10,485 nucleotides of DNA from Burkholderiales bacterium (GCA_031275075.1 JAISPI010000033.1:1-10485), one strand, 5' to 3'; shown: positions 1-6,919, counted from the first letter of the stretch. The notes: generated by a model not told the origin, from the sequence alone. Numbers and translations are program-made.

Positions 1-2
1 CC

Positions 3-689
3 GCCGCGCACGTTGTGATTGTCGGTGTCGGCGGTTTGGGTTCTCCCGCCGCGCATTTTCTCGCTGCCTCCGGTGTTGGCACGATCACGCTGTGCGACAA
101 CGACGATGTCGATCTGACCAACCTCCAGCGACAAATGCTTTACGCCACAGCCGATGTCGGCAAGCGCAAAGCAGACGCGGCGCGCGACCGTTTGCTGGCG
201 GTCAACCCGACGATTACCGTCCGTGCTCGCAACGAGCGGATGGGCGATGCCGCGTTGAGCGAACTCGCCCGTACCGCCGATGTTGTGCTCGACTGTACCG
301 ATAATTACAAAACGCGCCACGCAATCAACCGCGTCTGTGTCGCCGCCCGCGTGCCGCTGGTTTCGGGCGCGGTCATCCGTTTCGACGGACAAATTATCGT
401 CTTCGACCCGCGCAACGACGAATCACCGTGCTACCACTGCTTGTTTGGCGAAAACGAATCACTCGAAGAAGCGCGTTGCGCGACACTGGGCGTTTTCGCG
501 CCGCTGGTTGGCATCGTCGGCACGGCGCAGGCGGCGGAAGCGTTGAAACTTTTAACCGGCATCGGTGAGCCGCTGACCGGACGTTTGCTGATGTTCGACG
601 CGCTAACGATGCAGTGGCAAACAGTGAAAGTTTCGCGGAACCGGAATTGTCCAGTGTGTTCTGGACAGGGGTCAGGAAAACCGTTTTAA
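3..689 (+). CDS. moeB: MoeB, molybdopterin-synthase adenylyltransferase (5' end outside window)
   Basis: E1-like enzyme of the ThiF/MoeB/HesA family. In this family MoeB uses ATP to adenylylate the C-terminal Gly of MoaD, which is then made into the sulphur-donating thiocarboxylate for molybdopterin synthesis in the cytoplasm. The reading frame is open at the left edge; about 25 N-terminal residues are missing compared with the 249-aa E. coli protein. Visible motifs are the GVGGLG nucleotide-binding loop (nt 24-41), the acidic strand and NLQRQ segment (about nt 96-134), a CYHC zinc pair (nt 429-440), a Cys at nt 477-479 before GVFAPLVG matching the E. coli Cys187 position, and a second zinc pair CPVC (nt 648-659). 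MoeB rather than ThiF is favoured by the close C-terminal match. The last residues (KPF) and stop lie inside a repeat element, so the natural C-terminus may have been replaced. It converges with slmA. Confidence 0.9.
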   Translation, partial: AAHVVIVGVGGLGSPAAHFLAASGVGTITLCDNDDVDLTNLQRQMLYATADVGKRKADAARDRLLAVNPTITVRARNERMGDAALSELARTADVVLDCTDNYKTRHAINRVCVAARVPLVSGAVIRFDGQIIVFDPRNDESPCYHCLFGENESLEEARCATLGVFAPLVGIVGTAQAAEALKLLTGIGEPLTGRLLMFDALTMQWQTVKVSRNRNCPVCSGQGSGKPF

Positions 690-856
690 ACGCAAAGAAC
701 GCAAAGAACACAACGAAAAATCACCGGAAAGCCTCCTTTTCAACGGAGGTGGCCGCCGAAGGCGGACGGAGGTTTGCTTCCCGCCACGCTGCGCTCGCGG
801 TCACAATGACGCCTTTTTCTTTGTGCTCTTTGCGTTCTTTGCGGTTAAAAGGTTTT
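677..856. repeat. MITE-like element with long inverted arms
   Basis: The left arm (677-720) and right arm (814-856) are inverted copies. From 684-720 against 814-850, 34 of 37 positions match; the similarity extends outward through AAAACC/GGTTTT with one extra base at 683. Each arm is built from three 9-bp units close to CGCAAAGAA. The core carries smaller hairpins: CCTCC (732-736)/GGAGG (745-749) and CCGCC (753-757)/GGCGG (761-765). No transposase is encoded and I see no clear target-site duplication. Similar CGCAAAGAA-type arms are, from memory, common in intergenic DNA of many environmental bacteria; this is not checked here. The element lies between two convergent genes and its RNA would fold into one long hairpin, so it could act as a bidirectional terminator or 3'-end protector. 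Confidence 0.75.
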
Positions 857-867
857 GATGCCTTTTG

Positions 868-893
868 CTCTCTCCCGCGATGCGGGCGAGGGG
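868..893. repeat. GC-rich stem-loop after slmA stop
   Basis: An inverted repeat with stem CCCGC/GCGGG, loop GAT, and outer CTC/GAG pairs after one mismatch. It lies a few bases beyond the slmA stop on the minus strand. No T-run follows on either strand, so it is not a classic intrinsic terminator. It resembles the CTCTCCCGC-type palindromic repeats common between bacterial genes; this likeness is from memory. Confidence 0.5.
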
Positions 894-897
894 AGAC

Positions 898-1473
898 TCA
901 CCCCAACAAAAACACCCGCTGCGCTTCCCAGCCTTCCTGTGGGTGGCGCTTGAAACCGGTCTTGACGAAAAACTGCCAGCGTCCGGCGACGTAAGCCGCC
1001 AGCACCACCGCTTGGGCGCTGATGTCGTGTTCGCGCGGCAATCGGTTCGCCAGTTGCGCGACGCGCAGCGATTGGCGGATGGCCGCTTCGATCCGGTCAA
1101 AGAGCTGATTGATCCGCTGTTGCAAACGCTCGTGTTCATGTACCAGCGCCTCGCCGGTAAGCACGCGGGTCATCCCCGGATTTTTTTCGGCGAAACCGAG
1201 CAGCATCGAAACGATTTGTTCGGTCTGCGCGTAACCGTCTTCACTGTCAGACTGGATTTTGTTGATCAGGGAGAAAAGGGTGGTTTCGATAAATTCGATC
1301 AACCCTTCGTACATCTGCGCCTTGCTGGCAAAGTGGCGGTACAGCGCTGCCTCGGAAACGTCGAGTTGCGCTGCCAGCGCGGCGGTGGTGATTTTTTCGA
1401 TGCGCGGATTTTCCAGCATGCTCGCCAGCGTTTGCAGAATTTGTTTGCGACGTTCGCCCTGTCGGCCTGCCAT
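898..1473 (-). CDS. slmA: SlmA-like nucleoid occlusion factor (TetR family)
   Basis: 191-aa TetR-family protein. In E. coli, SlmA (198 aa) binds dispersed chromosomal sites and blocks FtsZ assembly over the nucleoid. Alignment from memory is clear along the whole length: the helix-turn-helix (residues about 28-51, ITTAALAAQLDVSEAALYRHF), then SLIEFIE-like GLIEFIE (57-63), LLGFAEKNPGMTRVLTG (91-107) and LQQRINQLFDRIEA (117-130). The start at 1473 is chosen because AGGGG sits at a good distance upstream and gives a family-typical length. An in-frame upstream ATG at 1602 would add 43 Lys/Glu/Ser-rich residues encoded by a low-complexity tract and by the antiparallel frame of argB's end, and has no support. 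It follows argB by 85 bp on the same strand and is probably cotranscribed. Whether it keeps the nucleoid-occlusion role in this organism is inferred. Confidence 0.88.
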   Translation of the reverse strand: MAGRQGERRKQILQTLASMLENPRIEKITTAALAAQLDVSEAALYRHFASKAQMYEGLIEFIETTLFSLINKIQSDSEDGYAQTEQIVSMLLGFAEKNPGMTRVLTGEALVHEHERLQQRINQLFDRIEAAIRQSLRVAQLANRLPREHDISAQAVVLAAYVAGRWQFFVKTGFKRHPQEGWEAQRVFLLG

Positions 1474-1558
1474 GTTTTTCCCCTTTTCGCTTTTCCGCTC
1501 TTTTCCTGCTCTTTCCCCGCTTTTTTCCTTCCCGCTCCCTTTGCTGCTGTATTCCGCT
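1474..1558 (-). other. Polypurine spacer between argB and slmA
   Basis: This spacer is almost pure pyrimidine on the plus strand: 1475-1542 has only five G and no A, and no A occurs until 1551. The minus-strand transcript is therefore nearly all purine. Its 3' end carries the slmA ribosome-binding site. Short degenerate units such as GCTCTTTTCC recur. No gene or terminator is seen in it. Confidence 0.7.
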
Positions 1559-2464
1559 CTAGCGTCCGTCGTCCGCTTCAGAGTAAATTTTGGTGCCCAC
1601 ACCGCTGTCGGTCAGTAATTCCAGCAGCAACGCATGCGGCACCCGCCCGTCGATGACATGCGCACTCTTAACGCCGCGCTTGACCGCTTCCAGCGCCGAA
1701 CCGATTTTGGGCAGCATGCCGCCGTGAATGGTGCCGTCCTCGAACAACGCCTCGATCTGGGCAGCGGTCAGCCCGGTCAACAGGTTGCCTTTTTGATCAA
1801 GCACGCCGACGGTGTTGGTCATCATGATCAGTTTTTCCGCCGCCAGTTTTTCGGCAAGTTTCCCCGCCACCAAATCGGCGTTGATGTTGTACGCTTCTCC
1901 GTTGCTTCCCATACCGATCGGCGCCACCACTGGCACAAAATTGCGCGACACCAGCAAGTCGATCAGCTCCGGTTCGATTTTTTCAATTTCACCAACCAGC
2001 CCGAGATCCAAATCAAAGCCGCTCAGCTTGTCTTTGAGTTTCATTTTCCGCGCATGGATCAATTTCCCGTCCTGTCCGGTCAGCCCGACAGCGCGGCCAC
2101 CGTAACGGTTGATCAGCGCGACGATTTCCTGATTCAGTTCGCCAAGCACCATTTCGACGACGGTCATCACGCGCTCGTCAGTAATCCGCATCCCCTGCAC
2201 AAACGCGCTCTCGATCTTCATTTTTTCAAGCAGTTCGCCGATTTGCGGACCACCGCCGTGGACGATCACCGGGTTCATCCCGATCAGTTTCAGCATCACC
2301 ACGTCACGCGCAAAACCGGCCTTGAGCAAGGGATCGATCATCGCGTTGCCGCCGTATTTGATGACGATGGTGCAGCCGTGGAACCGTTGAATATAAGGCA
2401 GAGCTTCAGAAAGCACATCGGCTTTGAGCGTTGGAGAGAGCGTTTCGGGCATCATGACCGTCAT
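1559..2464 (-). CDS. argB: ArgB, N-acetylglutamate kinase
   Basis: Phosphorylates the side-chain carboxylate of N-acetyl-L-glutamate with ATP, the second step of the acetylated arginine pathway, in the cytoplasm. The 301-aa product is of the amino-acid-kinase fold and near the usual length. Visible are the phosphate-binding KYGGN segment (residues 36-40), the VHGGGPQIG glycine loop (68-76), ITDERVMTVVEMVL (94-107), the NINADLVAGKLA substrate segment (193-204) and GGMLPKI (248-254) with the conserved Lys. The frame opens further upstream to an ATG at 2566, but that lies upstream of a probable -10 box and adds 34 unconserved residues. Three ATGs (2464, 2455, 2452) are possible; none has a good ribosome-binding site, so the exact start is uncertain. 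It lies downstream of the dehydratase and upstream of slmA on the same strand. Confidence 0.93.
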   Translation of the reverse strand: MTVMMPETLSPTLKADVLSEALPYIQRFHGCTIVIKYGGNAMIDPLLKAGFARDVVMLKLIGMNPVIVHGGGPQIGELLEKMKIESAFVQGMRITDERVMTVVEMVLGELNQEIVALINRYGGRAVGLTGQDGKLIHARKMKLKDKLSGFDLDLGLVGEIEKIEPELIDLLVSRNFVPVVAPIGMGSNGEAYNINADLVAGKLAEKLAAEKLIMMTNTVGVLDQKGNLLTGLTAAQIEALFEDGTIHGGMLPKIGSALEAVKRGVKSAHVIDGRVPHALLLELLTDSGVGTKIYSEADDGR

Positions 2465-2484
2465 CGGCAAAAGGGAGAAAGGAA

Positions 2485-2505
2485 GCGACAAAAAACCCTT
2501 GTCGC
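2485..2505 (-). promoter_or_regulatory. Stem-loop in argB leader
   Basis: A perfect 7-bp stem (GCGACAA/TTGTCGC) with a 7-nt loop lies between the putative argB -10 box and the argB start. No T-run follows directly on the minus strand, so it looks like a leader hairpin rather than a terminator. Its function is unknown. Confidence 0.45.
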
Positions 2506-2514
2506 CGGATGCCG

Positions 2515-2520
2515 ATTGTA
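2515..2520 (-). promoter_or_regulatory. Putative -10 box for argB
   Basis: The minus strand reads TACAAT (5 of 6 with the sigma70 -10) about 50 bp upstream of the argB start. No good -35 is seen at 16-18 bp. argB could instead be served by readthrough from the upstream dehydratase gene. Confidence 0.35.
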
Positions 2521-2552
2521 CCTGAAGGCCGGAGCTTCTGCCGAAAATCCGA

Positions 2553-2571
2553 AGCCCCCGGTGCATGGCCG
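2553..2571 (-). terminator. GC-rich hairpin after the dehydratase gene, possible terminator
   Basis: CCCCGG and CCGGGG form a 6-bp perfect stem about 25 bp beyond the dehydratase stop on the minus strand. Only a short, interrupted T-stretch follows, so it would be a weak terminator or attenuator between the glycan pair and argB. Confidence 0.35.
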
Positions 2572-2595
2572 GGGAATGGTCGAAAAATGACTGCG

Positions 2596-4461
2596 CTATT
2601 TCGTGGAGCGTCCCGCCTCACGCGCCCTGTCTTCCGCGTTCTGGTATTCAGGAATCCAGCGTTTCAACCACTCGCGCAATGTTTCAGGATCAGGCAACGT
2701 TTTGTCGTTCTCGCAATGCGCAATGATTTCTTCAATGAAACCATTGGGCGCTCGCCGCGCCTGCGCCACCCTGATTTTCGGGTGTGGCGTCGGACGCCCT
2801 TCTTCGCCATCCGCCATCAATTCTTCATGCAGTTTTTCGCCGGCCCGCAGGCCGGTAAATTCGATTTTGACGTGATCAGGATCAGCGCCTGACAACCGGA
2901 TCATGTTACGCGCCAGATCAACGATCCGGATCGGCTCACCCATGTCCAGCACCATGATGTCGCCACCGGCGCCTTGCAATCCCGCCTGTAACACCAACCC
3001 CACCGCTTCCGGAATCGACATGAAATAACGGGTGATTTCGGGATGCGTGACCGTCACCGGTCCGCCGCGCGCGATCTGCGCCTGAAACTTGGGGATCACG
3101 CTGCCGGCGCTGTTCAACACGTTGCCGAAACGCACCATCACAAATTGCGTTGTCCCATTCTGCAACCACTGGCATACCATTTCGGCAAGGCGCTTGGAAG
3201 CGCCCATCACCGAGCCGGGGTTGACCGCTTTGTCGGTCGAGATCAGGACAAACTTGGCAACACCGGCAGCGGCAGCGGCCTGCCCCAGCACGAACGTGCC
3301 ATAAGTGTTGTTCCGCACCGCCTGCCAGGCATTGTTGACTTCTTCCATCAGCGGCACATGTTTGTACGCTGCCGCGTGAAAAATTACGTCCGGTTTAACG
3401 CGCGAGAGCAACGTCGTTACCAACACCGCATCTTTAACGTCTCCGACTTGTGTCACGATCCGGGTTTTTTCGTGCGCCAGCGTCGCCAGTTCACTGCGAA
3501 TCTCGTAAAGCGCCGCTTCTGAAACATCGAACAACACCAATGCCGTTGGTTTGTAGCGCAAAATTTGCCGGCACAGTTCACTGCCAATCGAACCACCCGC
3601 GCCGGTCACCAGCACAACCCGGCCGCCCAGCCAGTCGGCCAGCCCGGACGCATCGAGCAACACCGGATCACGGCCCAGCAAATCTTCGACATCGAGGTTG
3701 CGCCAAGTGGTCAGTTGTGTACCGGCCAGCAGGTCTTCGTAATACGGCACCGTCAACGCCGTGACACCTGCCGCCAAGCACATTTCGCTGACCTGAAGGC
3801 GGATTCGATGGTTGGCGGACGGCAACGCCAACACCACTTTGAAAACGTTGTAACGTTTTACCCAGTTTGCCAGTTCGTCGATGCCGCCCAATACTGGCAC
3901 GCCATGCACGCGACGGTGTTGCTTGCCGGGATCATCGTCGAGAAAACCGACGATCCGCCATTCGCGGCTGCCTGCCAGCGCCTCCGCCAGCCGCATACCG
4001 GCAGTACCCGCGCCTAACACCAGAATCGGTTCGCCCAATGCGGTCAGCGGACTGAACAGCCGCGCCTCGCGCCACATCCGATAAACAAAGCGGCTTCCCG
4101 CCATCAGAAAAGTCAGCACGATTGGATAGAGCAACAGCACGGTGCGCGGCACATTGGCCGGTGTTTGCACCAGCATCAACACCAGAGGAATGGCCAGCGC
4201 CCCCACTCCGGCCGACAGGACGATCCGTTTCAAATCATCGAGACTGGCGTAACGCCACAGCCCACGGTACAACCCCATCGCAACGCAGACGACCGCCTGC
4301 ACCGGGATCACCCAGATCAATGTCTGGCGCAACCCCTCCCAATCCATCGGCAGCGACCACAATGAGAAGCGCAGCCCATAGATCGCCCACCATGCCACCA
4401 GCGCAGCAACAATATCGTGAAAAAAGGCGAGCCATGCCCGCCCGCGAGGAATTCGCGCCAT
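2596..4461 (-). CDS. Membrane-bound nucleotide-sugar 4,6-dehydratase (WbpM/CapD/PglF type)
   Basis: The 621-aa product has the full WbpM/PglF layout. Four predicted membrane segments (about 9-30, 45-64, 78-99, 107-127) are followed by a first Rossmann-like domain (GAGTAG, 150-155) and a C-terminal SDR domain with the NAD loop TGAGGSIGSE (286-295). The family converts UDP-GlcNAc to the 4-keto-6-deoxy sugar, the first step to QuiNAc, FucNAc or bacillosamine. Further motifs are AAAYKHVPLME (363-373), STDKAVNP (408-415) and MGASK (M419, K423). Met replaces the usual SDR Tyr in the catalytic triad, as known for WbpM and FlaA1. GLRAGEKLHEEL (537-548) is typical of the family C-terminus. It starts 7 bp after the glycosyl-1-phosphate transferase gene, so the pair is very likely one operon, as for wbpL-wbpM in Pseudomonas. 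The start has only a distant AAGGTG, suggesting translational coupling. The exact sugar product cannot be read from sequence. Confidence 0.92.
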   Translation of the reverse strand: MARIPRGRAWLAFFHDIVAALVAWWAIYGLRFSLWSLPMDWEGLRQTLIWVIPVQAVVCVAMGLYRGLWRYASLDDLKRIVLSAGVGALAIPLVLMLVQTPANVPRTVLLLYPIVLTFLMAGSRFVYRMWREARLFSPLTALGEPILVLGAGTAGMRLAEALAGSREWRIVGFLDDDPGKQHRRVHGVPVLGGIDELANWVKRYNVFKVVLALPSANHRIRLQVSEMCLAAGVTALTVPYYEDLLAGTQLTTWRNLDVEDLLGRDPVLLDASGLADWLGGRVVLVTGAGGSIGSELCRQILRYKPTALVLFDVSEAALYEIRSELATLAHEKTRIVTQVGDVKDAVLVTTLLSRVKPDVIFHAAAYKHVPLMEEVNNAWQAVRNNTYGTFVLGQAAAAAGVAKFVLISTDKAVNPGSVMGASKRLAEMVCQWLQNGTTQFVMVRFGNVLNSAGSVIPKFQAQIARGGPVTVTHPEITRYFMSIPEAVGLVLQAGLQGAGGDIMVLDMGEPIRIVDLARNMIRLSGADPDHVKIEFTGLRAGEKLHEELMADGEEGRPTPHPKIRVAQARRAPNGFIEEIIAHCENDKTLPDPETLREWLKRWIPEYQNAEDRAREAGRSTK

Positions 4462-4468
4462 GAGGTTT

Positions 4469-5524
4469 TTATTCTTTCACCTTTCGTCTTTTCCAATGAT
4501 AGTCGATGACCGCGAAAAACCCCAAATGAACCAACGTCCCTACCAACAACGCCACCCCCCCTGCCTCCGGCGCTTTGACCGCGCAAAAACCCGCCGTCCC
4601 GGCACAACCCGTCATTAATAGTGCATAAATCCCCAGCGTGCCGCGATGACCGGCGCCCATTTGCAACAACCGTTGGTAATAATGTGTCTTGTGCCCCTCC
4701 CAGATTTTTTCCCGCCGCCATAACCGGCGCAACAACGTGATCGTTGCGTCTAAAACAAAAGGCAAAAACACCAGCACCGGAAACCACATTCCCCACGCCT
4801 GCTCGGCCACCCCCCACCAGCCGAACAACGCGCCAAGAAAACCCAGTGGCACGGCACCGACATCGCCGATGAACATTCGCGCTGGCGGCAGGTTGACTGC
4901 CAGCAACGGAATCAGTGCCGCCACCCCAAGCAACGGCAACCACCACCAACTCAGCTCATGAGCATAACCGGTTCCGGCATACGCCACCAGCCCGACCAGC
5001 GCCATAGTCACCGCCAAGCCGTCGCTGCCGTCCATAAAATTAAAAAGGTTGCACATCCAGATCGTTGACAGCACCAAAATGATTCCGTATCCCCACCACG
5101 GAACCAAGTAAAAACCAATGGTTTTTTCGGATGTAAGCGCATACAAACCCGCCGCCGCCGCCAATGCCGCCGCCATTTGAGCCAGTAGCCGCCAATGCGC
5201 CGGCGCACTGCGGCAGTCATCCCAAAGCGATACCGCCGTCACCGCTACCCACCCACAGAAAAACAATGCCAAAGGTGTAAAACTTTCTATAAACCCCGCT
5301 TTTGAAACTGCCCCGGACATCAGAATCCAGGCGATTCCGGCCAGCCAGCCAGCCCACAGCATCAGCGCCGCCACCCGTGGAACAGGCTTGGCATGAAGCG
5401 ACCGAACGTTGGGTTGTGCGTGTGGTAAAAATGCCACAGATTTGGTCAATCCCGCCCCAAGCGCCACCGACGTCAAGAATGCGATTAACAGTGCGCAAAC
5501 CAGATTATCCGTCTCAATGCCCAT
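4469..5524 (-). CDS. Undecaprenyl-phosphate glycosyl-1-phosphate transferase (WecA/WbpL/MraY family)
   Basis: A 351-aa, highly hydrophobic protein with about ten likely membrane segments. Family members move a sugar-1-phosphate (GlcNAc, FucNAc or QuiNAc) from its UDP form to undecaprenyl phosphate at the inner membrane, starting O-antigen or related glycans. Recognisable elements are PNVRSLHAKPVPR (38-50), WDD (101-103), the NLFNFMDGSDG loop (159-169), FIGDVGA (218-224) and the cytoplasmic HKTHYYQRL loop (278-286), all in family order. The HKTH loop fits the WbpL/WecA branch better than MraY. Gly-Gly normally following the PTPR motif is replaced by Val-Ala. The start at 5524 has AAGGAAG upstream and lies about 20 nt past the promoter -10 box; the longer frame to 5569 would start upstream of that box. 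No other glycan genes are seen next to this gene and the dehydratase. Confidence 0.88.
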   Translation of the reverse strand: MGIETDNLVCALLIAFLTSVALGAGLTKSVAFLPHAQPNVRSLHAKPVPRVAALMLWAGWLAGIAWILMSGAVSKAGFIESFTPLALFFCGWVAVTAVSLWDDCRSAPAHWRLLAQMAAALAAAAGLYALTSEKTIGFYLVPWWGYGIILVLSTIWMCNLFNFMDGSDGLAVTMALVGLVAYAGTGYAHELSWWWLPLLGVAALIPLLAVNLPPARMFIGDVGAVPLGFLGALFGWWGVAEQAWGMWFPVLVFLPFVLDATITLLRRLWRREKIWEGHKTHYYQRLLQMGAGHRGTLGIYALLMTGCAGTAGFCAVKAPEAGGVALLVGTLVHLGFFAVIDYHWKRRKVKE

Positions 5525-5550
5525 ACTTCTTCCTTCCGTTCGACCCGATC

Positions 5551-5579
5551 TATATATCGATAAATTCAATAATGATCAA
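5551..5579 (-). promoter_or_regulatory. Sigma70 promoter of the transferase-dehydratase operon
   Basis: On the minus strand, TTGATC (5574-5579) and TATATA (5551-5556) are 17 bp apart in an AT-rich patch. The predicted start of transcription is near 5543-5545, leaving a leader of about 20 nt that contains the ribosome-binding site of the transferase gene. Confidence 0.65.
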
Positions 5580-5809
5580 GTGTCATGTAAATAGCCCTTT
5601 TTTCTTTGGGGACATTCCCTCAAAATCCTGTTGCTAACGAACAACATCTACCGTAAGACTTCGTTTCGTCTGCTACGGTTGCTTGCCTCGCCCTTACTGC
5701 TCTTGGCACAATGCAAACAACTTCTCGGTGATCTCAGAGAAGGGCTTTCTGATGGCAAGCGTATAACGTAAGAACCTTGCCGATTTTATCTGTTAGAGGA
5801 GAGATTTTC
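5580..5809 (+). promoter_or_regulatory. Porin upstream region with several stem-loops
   Basis: About 230 bp without a gene. A strong stem-loop spans 5650-5679 (ACCGTAAGAC paired with GTCT-GC-TACGGT, two-base bulge). Others are CTTCTC (5721-5726)/GAGAAG (near 5737-5742) and GGCAAG/CTTGCC flanking TATAAC (5762-5767), a -10-like box without a clear -35. A weak alternative promoter is TTGCCT with CACAAT around 5683-5712. A good ribosome-binding site, AGAGGAGAGA, lies at 5794-5803. The transcription start cannot be decided by eye; an upstream start would give a long, folded leader. Confidence 0.45.
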
Positions 5810-6907
5810 ATGAAAAAGAAACTCGTCGCGATTGCTGTTGCCGGCCTTCTGGCCGCACCGCTGGCGCACGCGCAAACCGCGAACGTCACGATTTATGGTC
5901 GTATCAACATGGATCTGGACTTCATCAGCTCCAGCCAAGACAGCAGTCTCGGTAAAATTCAACGTGTTAGCTCCAACGCTTCGCGTATCGGTTTCAGAGG
6001 AACCGAATCGCTGGGCGGTGGTCTGAACGCGATTTTCCAAATTGAATCGCAGTTCCAAGGCGATGGCGCTTATGCGCTGGGCACTAGCAAGCCGGGCTTG
6101 CTGGGTTCGCGCGACACGTGGCTCGGCCTGTCAGGCAACTGGGGTGCTGTCAAACTCGGTCACATGCTGACCCCGTATGACGCGATTCAACCCATCTTCG
6201 GTAACGCACCGAACGGCGGCCCGGTAACGATTCTGTCAACCGGCGGTCTGTGGGGACAGTGGAACCAGAGCAACGCCAACGGTGGCTTCGGTCAGCGTTT
6301 GGAAAATGCGATCCGTTATGACTCGCCGAAGGTTGCCGGCATCCAAGGCATGCTGCAATATTCGACCAAAGAAATGGCGAGCAACAATGGCTGGAACGGC
6401 GGTCTTGGCCTGTTCTATGATAACGCCGGTCTGCAAGTCGCTACCGCGTATGAAACCAATCAGGGCTATCGTGCGACCGATAGGAACGACCACGCGGTGA
6501 CCATTGCGGCGGCCTACAAGTTCGGCGCCTTCCGTCCGGCAGCTGTGTATGAATACATCAAGTATGAAGTAGCTGGTGGTAGCCTGAAGCGTCACATGTA
6601 CGGTGCCAGCCTGACGATGGACCTCGGCCCGGGCAAGCTGTATGGCGCGATCCTCCTTGCTGACAAAGGCAAAGGCGCGGCTGGTTCCAGCGTTGGTAAC
6701 ATCCGTGAAGGGAAAGACACCGGCGCGACGATGTACAACCTCAGCTACACCTATGACCTGTCGAAGCGGACCTCCGCCTACGTCGGTTATGTCTATATCG
6801 ACAACAAGGACAACGCGACCTATACCTTCGGTATGAACGGGAACGCCGGCGTGAAGCCTGGTCTGACCCAGCAAGGTCTCATCCTTGGCGCTGTACACAA
6901 CTTCTAA
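5810..6907 (+). CDS. Betaproteobacterial general porin (Gram-negative porin, OmpC-like)
   Basis: A 365-aa outer-membrane porin precursor; family members form trimeric 16-strand beta-barrels for passive diffusion of small polar solutes. The signal peptide is MKKK, a hydrophobic Ala-rich core and AHA at 19-21, predicting cleavage before Gln22. The mature protein starts with the family pattern VTIYGRINMDLDF, and continues with alternating strands such as SRIGFRGTESLGGGLNAIFQIE and KLGHMLTPYD before the probable constriction loop. It ends with GAVHNF; the final Phe is the usual outer-membrane assembly signal. The ATG at 5810 is chosen over an upstream in-frame ATG at 5777 because it follows AGAGGAGAGA and starts the signal peptide. 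It is single-gene, divergent from the transferase operon and closed by an intrinsic terminator. Ion selectivity cannot be read from sequence. Confidence 0.93.
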   Translation: MKKKLVAIAVAGLLAAPLAHAQTANVTIYGRINMDLDFISSSQDSSLGKIQRVSSNASRIGFRGTESLGGGLNAIFQIESQFQGDGAYALGTSKPGLLGSRDTWLGLSGNWGAVKLGHMLTPYDAIQPIFGNAPNGGPVTILSTGGLWGQWNQSNANGGFGQRLENAIRYDSPKVAGIQGMLQYSTKEMASNNGWNGGLGLFYDNAGLQVATAYETNQGYRATDRNDHAVTIAAAYKFGAFRPAAVYEYIKYEVAGGSLKRHMYGASLTMDLGPGKLYGAILLADKGKGAAGSSVGNIREGKDTGATMYNLSYTYDLSKRTSAYVGYVYIDNKDNATYTFGMNGNAGVKPGLTQQGLILGAVHNF

Positions 6908-6919
6908 GAAGTTCAGCGT

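Noticed and set aside
648..667. Perfect 7-bp hairpin TGTCCAG/CTGGACA at the end of moeB as terminator or operator
   Set aside because: It coincides with codons for the conserved CPVC-SGQ segment and no T-run follows; most likely chance.
893..902. GTGAGT half-site at the slmA stop as an SlmA-binding site
   Set aside because: Only half of the GTGAGTACTCAC palindrome is present; the other half does not match.
1474..1602. 43-residue N-terminal extension of SlmA from an upstream ATG
   Set aside because: It is a Lys/Glu/Ser-rich product of the low-complexity spacer and of antisense to the argB end; a good ribosome-binding site sits before 1473 and that start fits the family length.
1634..2590. 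Long plus-strand open frame opposite argB
   Set aside because: Antisense shadow of argB: His/Gln/Arg-rich composition, no recognisable domain, no ribosome-binding site.
4317..4949. Gly/Val-rich minus-strand frame overlapping the transferase and dehydratase
   Set aside because: Out-of-frame reading of both genes, low-complexity composition, no homology recognised.
5700..5722. Sigma54 promoter (TTGGCAC) upstream of the porin
   Set aside because: The -24 part looks right but there is no TTGC element at the -12 spacing.
5580..5809. tRNA or known riboswitch in the porin upstream region
   Set aside because: No cloverleaf, no T-loop consensus and no riboswitch core that I recognise.
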